Positions 59,476 to 64,000 of a stretch of DNA of 64,000 bases are shown one piece after another. The stretch covers positions 182,860,977-182,924,976 of the forward strand of contig NC_081411.1 of NCBI RefSeq assembly GCF_030272615.1, in the 5' to 3' direction. Under the pieces are notes generated by a model that saw only the letters and a list, made by a program, of their open reading frames with translations, was not told where the DNA came from and searched no databases. This DNA is from Cryptomeria japonica. Lineage: Eukaryota; Streptophyta; Pinopsida; Cupressales; Cupressaceae. Made by a program: the position numbers and the translations under genes. The stretch's first letter is position 1, and every line of letters starts with the position of its first letter.

Positions 59476-59539
59476 TTTTTTATATATATAAAAAATCACT
59501 TGATCATAATCATGGTTTATTTGTGTCAATCATTATTAT

Positions 59540-59930
59540 AAAGGTGGGGCACCCTAGGGCACGTGATATGGATTATCATGGCTCGAAGAATGTGGATTTA
59601 CAAGTGGAGGAACATGGAGTTGTGAATATCGAAGATGAAGTTAATAATCCTATGGAAGAAGATGATAATGCGCAAGAAAACACAATTGAAGATGATGGTA
59701 CAAATACATTGATCCATGGCCCATTTAGTGGCGCAGCTGATCATGATGATGATCTAGATGACTTTGATGATGTTCATGATTTACCCATACTTGAGAAGGC
59801 ATACGAACCCCTTTATGAGGGATCCCAAATAACTCTTCTCTCTATTGTATTTTTATTGGTGAACTTGAAGGTTATGAATGGTTTATCCAACATAGCAATC
59901 TCATGGATGTTAAGGTATGTTATATAGGCC
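59540..59930 (+). pseudogene. CACTA transposase: acidic linker and start of TNP2 domain
   Basis: An Asp/Glu-rich linker (H-D-D-D-L-D-D-F-D-D-V) leads to P-L-Y-E-G-S-Q-I-T-L-L-S and L-L-V-N-L-K-V-M-N-G-L-S-N. The latter is the recognised start of plant TNP2 transposases. The exon probably ends near 59925 (AAGGTATG), before a T-rich intron. Confidence 0.82.
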
Positions 59931-60035
59931 ATCTTTTTTCATCTACTTTTGTTGCTAGTTCATCACTAGTAAATAAAGGATGAAATATGTACCATTAATA
60001 TTCATTATATTAATTAACAAATTATTTTTTTTGTT

Positions 60036-60630
60036 GTAGATTGATAGGTGAATTTTTGTTACCACCATCAAATATTTTACCTCGCTCATACCAAGATTTA
60101 TCTACCATTATGAAAGATATTGGAATGGAGTATCAAGCAATAGATGCATGTCCCAGTGATTATATTTTATATAATAAATAACATGAATTTGTAAGAGAAT
60201 GCCCGAAATGCCATATCAGTAGATATTGAATAGATCAATTAACAAAAAAGGTGGCTCGCAAGGTTCTTCATTATATTTCCATTATTCTACGTATGCAACA
60301 ATTATTTAGGTGCGGAAGCTTAGCACAATTTATGGATTACCATGCACAAAATAGAAGTGGAGATGACATTATTTGAATGCCTAGAGATGGTTCTTCATTT
60401 AGGGATATGGAGGAGAAATGGCCACACTTTAAAGAAGAACATCATAATCCCAGGCTTTCATTAGCAACAGATGGTGTCAATCCATTTGGAGAGATGAGAT
60501 CTATTTACTCAGTGTGGCCTATTTTTGTAATCAATAATAACATTCATCCATGGATGTCAGTAAAGTGGGAGCACATAATCTTAGAAATGATTGTTCCATG
60601 TATTTGTTTACATAAATTTTCTTTAACATA
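60036..60630 (+). pseudogene. CACTA TNP2 transposase, main block
   Basis: After an intron end (TTGTAG near 60040) the frame gives L-P-P-S-N-I-L-P-R-S-Y, D-A-C-P-S-D-Y-I-L-Y and E-C-P-K-C-H-I-S-R-Y (zinc-binding pair). It continues L-R-M-Q-Q-L-F, L-S-L-A-T-D-G-V-N-P-F-G-E-M, S-V-W-P-I and P-W-M-S-V-K-W. The D in A-T-D-G-x-N-P-F is a catalytic-core residue of this transposase class. Stops at about 60179, 60226 and 60374 break it. The enzyme cuts and moves the element; this copy cannot. Confidence 0.9.
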
Positions 60631-60765
60631 GTAGCATCTCATTTCTCTTATTTGTTGCATAATGACTTATATCTTTTTCATTTAATAGTCAAGTAGATTA
60701 ATTTATATATATATTGCAGTAAAATGGTTATAATAATTATGTAATATTTATCTTTATTTAACTAG

Positions 60766-61280
60766 GTAAGTACCAAGTTAAAGATATGATTGTATATATC
60801 GAGCCTCTTATTGACGAGTTACTAAAGTTATGGAATGGTGTCACTATGTATGACATCTCTAGACAAATAGGACAAAGATAATTTCAATTCCATGCAATGC
60901 TTGCATGGACAATTCATGATGCACCAGGGCTAACACATTTTTGTGGTATGTTATAATGTTCGACTGCACTTTAATGATATTTAGTATTATGAAGTAGATA
61001 TCATGCATGTTTTTTAAATAATCTATTCTTTATATATAATTATAAAAATTGACATATTTAATCCAATTATATATGATATTGCAAGTCTTCAAAGAAAGGG
61101 AAAATTTGCATGTCCAGTTTGTGGTCCAAAGATGAAATCTCACCGTTCAACAGGTTTAGGAAAGTAGGTGTTTGATGAGTATAGGCACTTCCTCCACAAA
61201 AATCATAGGTATCAAACTACTGAAAAACATATTTTCAATGGGAAAGAAGAAACAACGTCAAAGCCATGAAGAATGACACC
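60766..61280 (+). pseudogene. CACTA TNP2 transposase, distal blocks
   Basis: 60770-60955 reads Y-I-E-P-L-I-D-E-L-L-K-L-W-N-G-V then A-W-T-I-H-D-A-P-G-L. After a gap, 61085-61275 reads G-K-F-A-C-P-V-C-G (second zinc pair), Y-R-H-F-L and I-F-N-G-K-E-E. Both follow the order of intact TNP2 proteins. Stops at about 60879 and 61168. Confidence 0.85.
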
Positions 61281-61459
61281 TCACTTATGGAAGTTGGAAT
61301 ATAATATAATTAGTCATCAAGGTTATACATAGTATCAAATTGTTTATCTATCATATATGATATGTTTGGAATTTATATTTTCATATTATGTTTTGTTGAC
61401 TCATGCTGTAATTGATATTGATTGTCGTTGTTAATTTGTTTAACTTATATGCTTCATGA

Positions 61460-61760
61460 AGTTCATCAAGGCATTAGTGGTTGGCTTCCACATGGACTAA
61501 AAAGTTATCCCAGACAATTTAGTAGGTTTTCACGCTACTATGAGAAATTATAAATTGTGCAATTTTTTGATACAATGCATATCAGAAAGAATTTAACAGA
61601 AAGGTTATGGAAAATATTGGATAGAAGGGATGAAAAAGAAAAAAATGTCAAAATTCGTAGTGACAATCGTGCAATAAAAAATGTCATTCAATTAAATAGT
61701 GATGGAGACTAAATTAATATAAGCGCCCTTCCTTGGTTATTAAGAGATTAAAAAAGTAAC
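61460..61760 (+). pseudogene. CACTA TNP2 transposase, C-terminal block
   Basis: Reads S-R-Y-Y-E-K-L, then F-F-D-T-M-H-I-R-K-N-L-T-E, then a Lys/Asp-rich helix. This matches the F-D-x-M-H-I-x-K-N motif near the end of TNP2 domains. One in-frame TAA at about 61550. Confidence 0.8.
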
Positions 61761-61879
61761 GTTATAAAATAATTCATAAGCAAAATTTGATTTCCCACAA
61801 GATTTCCCGTGAACATAAACAATATCATTAAAGAAATCTGAATTTGGGTCAGGGATGAAAACACATTATTAGAATACCT

Positions 61880-61945
61880 TCATTAAGGTAATTATTATGG
61901 TATATTGCATATATACCTTCATTAAGGTAATCATTCTACTATATT
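61880..61945 (+). repeat. Short direct repeat
   Basis: ACCTTCATTAAGGTAAT occurs twice, about 37 bases apart, the two copies being linked by TATTGCATATAT. Lies in non-coding DNA between transposase blocks. Confidence 0.85.
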
Positions 61946-62224
61946 ATATATATTTGTATAATGCATGTACTTTTCAGTGTATTATGTTTACTACTTTTGG
62001 AAAAATAATGAAAAGATAATTTTATAATTGTTGTAGTATGTTCTACCTCTATCTTCCCATTCAAATTTGAAAACAATGTCAAACAAGTTACATATGATCT
62101 TGGAAAATACATGAGGTAAGTAGCGATATTTGTTCAATTCATTGTATAGATCTTATATTTGCCATTTGTTTTACTTCTTATGTAATATATTGTATGTTTT
62201 TGTTAAATCTCATTAATATATTTG

Positions 62225-62690
62225 CACCTTGAATCACTTGTAGATGGATAGCATCTAAAAAAACTCCATAAAGAAGATATGAATTATTGGAAGAGAAAAA
62301 TTCCTCGTCTAATGTGTGAAATGCAAAAGTGTCTTCCTTCGACATTTTTGCACAATAACACTATCTCATACATGAAGTTAAGGAGATTGAATTGTGTGTA
62401 CCTGTACACACAAGGTCAATTTGGATGGTTGAGAGGTACTTGAAATTTTTTAAGCCTTTGGTTAAACAAAGAGAACATCCTGAGGGTTCTATGGTGGAGG
62501 GATATATATGGTATACTAGACCATGGTGTACATTATTGAATATCTTCCTAGGTTTGCATTAAAATTCCATGTAGATCGCATTTGGGATCCCAACTCCATT
62601 AACAAATTCGAAGGGGAGTACCTAATGGGGAATGGTAGATTGAGGAAAGTGAGAGGTAATTATAGGATGGTCATGGAGATTAATTAGAAT
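62225..62690 (+). pseudogene. DUF4218-type domain of CACTA element
   Basis: Reads L-M-C-E-M-Q-K-C-L-P-S-T-F and, after a shift, W-M-V-E-R-Y-L-K-F-F-K-P-L with P-E-G-S-M-V-E-G-Y. These are the hallmark parts of DUF4218, which follows TNP2 in plant CACTA proteins. Frame breaks near 62400 and 62450. Confidence 0.85.
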
Positions 62691-62829
62691 ACATTTTATA
62701 TTTTTTTTATGTGTATTGTACTTATTTAATTATTAATCTTCAATATACATCAATTATAGATTAAGGTCATATATTGTAGTATTTAACTAATTATACATCA
62801 TTTGTGAATTTCATTTTTTGTTTATACAA

Positions 62830-63240
62830 TTGATCGAGAGTGGGATGCACTACATTTGTACATCGCAAAAAATATTGATTAGATAACGGTATGGATTGAA
62901 CAAAGTCAACAATCTGGCCACACATTAACATAGGAAGGTGTGGCTTCATTGGTTAATGAAGCTCATTGTAATGGATATTCCAATGTTACACCAAGGGAAA
63001 TTGATTTAGCATATAGTTTAAGAGATAAATATGTATTTATAAATATATTAATCACCCATATTATTTAATTGTTTTCAATCATATTATTGATGTATATATA
63101 TGTTGATTTTTTTTCTTTGCATACATTCAGCCAAGAATAAATATGTTATCAGCTGAGGATGCAATAATTTTTACAGTTTTGACATATTGCAAGTGAAACA
63201 CCACAAGGCTATGTGGTGCAATGGTCATAAAATTTGAACC
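62830..63240 (+). pseudogene. CACTA linker between DUF4218 and DUF4216
   Basis: Open pieces such as D-R-E-W-D-A-L-H and the V-T-P-R-E-I-D-L-A-Y-S-L-R stretch (about 62985-63030), then an intron-like gap and H-H-K-A-M-W-C-N-G. Position, rather than motif, supports assignment. Confidence 0.5.
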
Positions 63241-63246
63241 AAAAAG

Positions 63247-63912
63247 TTGGATGACACGAAGAAAACTTGTGATTCTGGGATAACTGCACTCTTTCAGGTG
63301 ACTAATGTTTCATCCAAAAGTGACATACATCCTAAAGTCTTAGAAAATTGTTACTATGATATTTTGGATGACATACTTGGGTGTGACTTTAAGTCCTTCA
63401 AATTAGTTGTGTTTGTCTTCCAATGGTACAAGCTACGATTGAATGAAAATGATCCTGACAGAACTATTATTGAACATGATAATGGATTTACCATGGTTAG
63501 TACAAGGTCATTTGAGCGAGCTGAAAATGAGCCCTATGTTCTTCCAAACCAATGTGAGGAGGTATTTTACTCAGAGGTTCTAGGTAAATTGGTTTGGTCA
63601 TTTTTTGTTAGACATGATCCAAGAGGAAGGTCGATAAAGTATAATGTGGTAGAAGAAGAAGATACCAAAGAAATATAAGATGATGTAGATAATTATCACG
63701 ATCAACAGTTAGTTGATGATGTGCCCGATGAAGATGTTGAAGAAGATGAATTAGATCATGATGATGTAGGAGTTAATGTTCATGAAGATGATATATGTGT
63801 GGATGATGACATTATCAAAATTGATATCAATGACAATGATGATGATATGACCAATCCTTACAATGTCGAATCTATATCGGATGATACAGACAAAGAGTTG
63901 GATGAAGAATAA
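63247..63912 (+). pseudogene. DUF4216-type domain and acidic tail of CACTA transposase
   Basis: One frame from 63247 to 63912 with a single TAA at 63676-63678. It reads L-D-D-I-L-G-C-D-F-K-S-F-K-L-V-V-F, then F-Q-W-Y-K, N-G-F-T-M-V-S-T, E-P-Y-V-L-P-N-Q-C-E-E-V-F-Y. These are the conserved parts of DUF4216 (W-x-x near the centre, F-T, P-F/Y-V-L-A, Q-V-F-Y). It closes with a strongly Asp/Glu-rich tail ending D-K-E-L-D-E-E and TAA at 63910. The element's right end lies beyond the window. Confidence 0.88.
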
Positions 63913-64000
63913 GACCAATGACTTGTTGTAATTTTCACATGATTTGTTGTAATTTTCTATATTTACTCCATGATTCTTTTGGTGTTATATCCTGATTGTT

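Larger units (their letters stand above)
57986..64000 (+). mobile_element. CACTA (En/Spm) DNA transposon, left end and decayed transposase
   Basis: TNP2-type transposase blocks run along the plus strand from 59220 to 63912, with non-coding gaps that fit introns. The left terminus is inferred. CACTA occurs at 57986-57990 exactly where Gypsy RT homology stops, as expected for a CACTA element inserted into that RT. The right terminus and the partner half of RT are outside the window, so the 3 bp duplication cannot be tested. The subterminal part 57986-59219 has repeated TTTGACAAA-like words. Confidence 0.6.

Overview
This is AT-rich plant nuclear DNA. It holds almost no intact gene and is built mainly from nested, decayed transposable elements around two gene relics: a cysteine-rich receptor-like kinase (CRK) with ginkbilobin-type DUF26 domains, and two PPR pseudogene fragments. 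The large non-autonomous LTR elements, old LTR pairs and small gene content suggest a large-genome plant, probably a gymnosperm. That is inference; no marker in the window fixes the species.

Layout. (1) 1-2746 and 17592-22371 are a CRK locus with a tandemly duplicated 3' end. Copy 1 keeps only the last exon and 3' flank. Copy 2 is a seven-exon CRK on the minus strand with a premature stop in exon 6 and a TRIM-like mini LTR element (20372-21530) in intron 1. (2) A Gypsy-type element that encodes only gag and protease-like sequence (2752-17586, TSD CTTAT/CTTAC) sits in the copy-2 3' flank. It is itself split by a minus-strand Copia element (7821-14967, TSD GTCTC on both sides). (3) 22721-26590 holds tandemly duplicated AT-rich segments and a roughly 2 kb segment bounded by imperfect inverted repeats. 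(4) 26750-39238 is a non-coding LTR element with LTRs near 4.5 kb and a 3.4 kb core (LARD geometry, TSD AATAG), minus orientation. (5) 39929-41015 (+) and 48415-49390 (-) are inverted copies of a PPR pseudogene around an unassigned degenerate ORF region. (6) 49406-57985 is a minus-strand Gypsy pol remnant. It is split by a Copia-like element (51394-57246) that has a multi-zinc-knuckle gag and a second ORF of unknown function but no pol. (7) 57986 to the window end is a decayed CACTA (En/Spm) transposon with TNP2-type transposase, apparently inserted into the Gypsy RT.

How the parts relate. At least three LTR families here lack a polymerase: the gag-only Gypsy, the LARD and the gag+ORF2 element. 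They would need enzymes supplied by elements such as the Copia and Gypsy pol relics nearby. The insertion order can be read from junctions and target duplications: CRK duplication, then gag-only Gypsy, then Copia; and separately Gypsy, then the Copia-like element and CACTA. I found no RNA genes, CRISPR arrays or bacterial-type operons. The best candidates for something undescribed are the gag+ORF2 element and the unassigned ORF region at 42686-45273.
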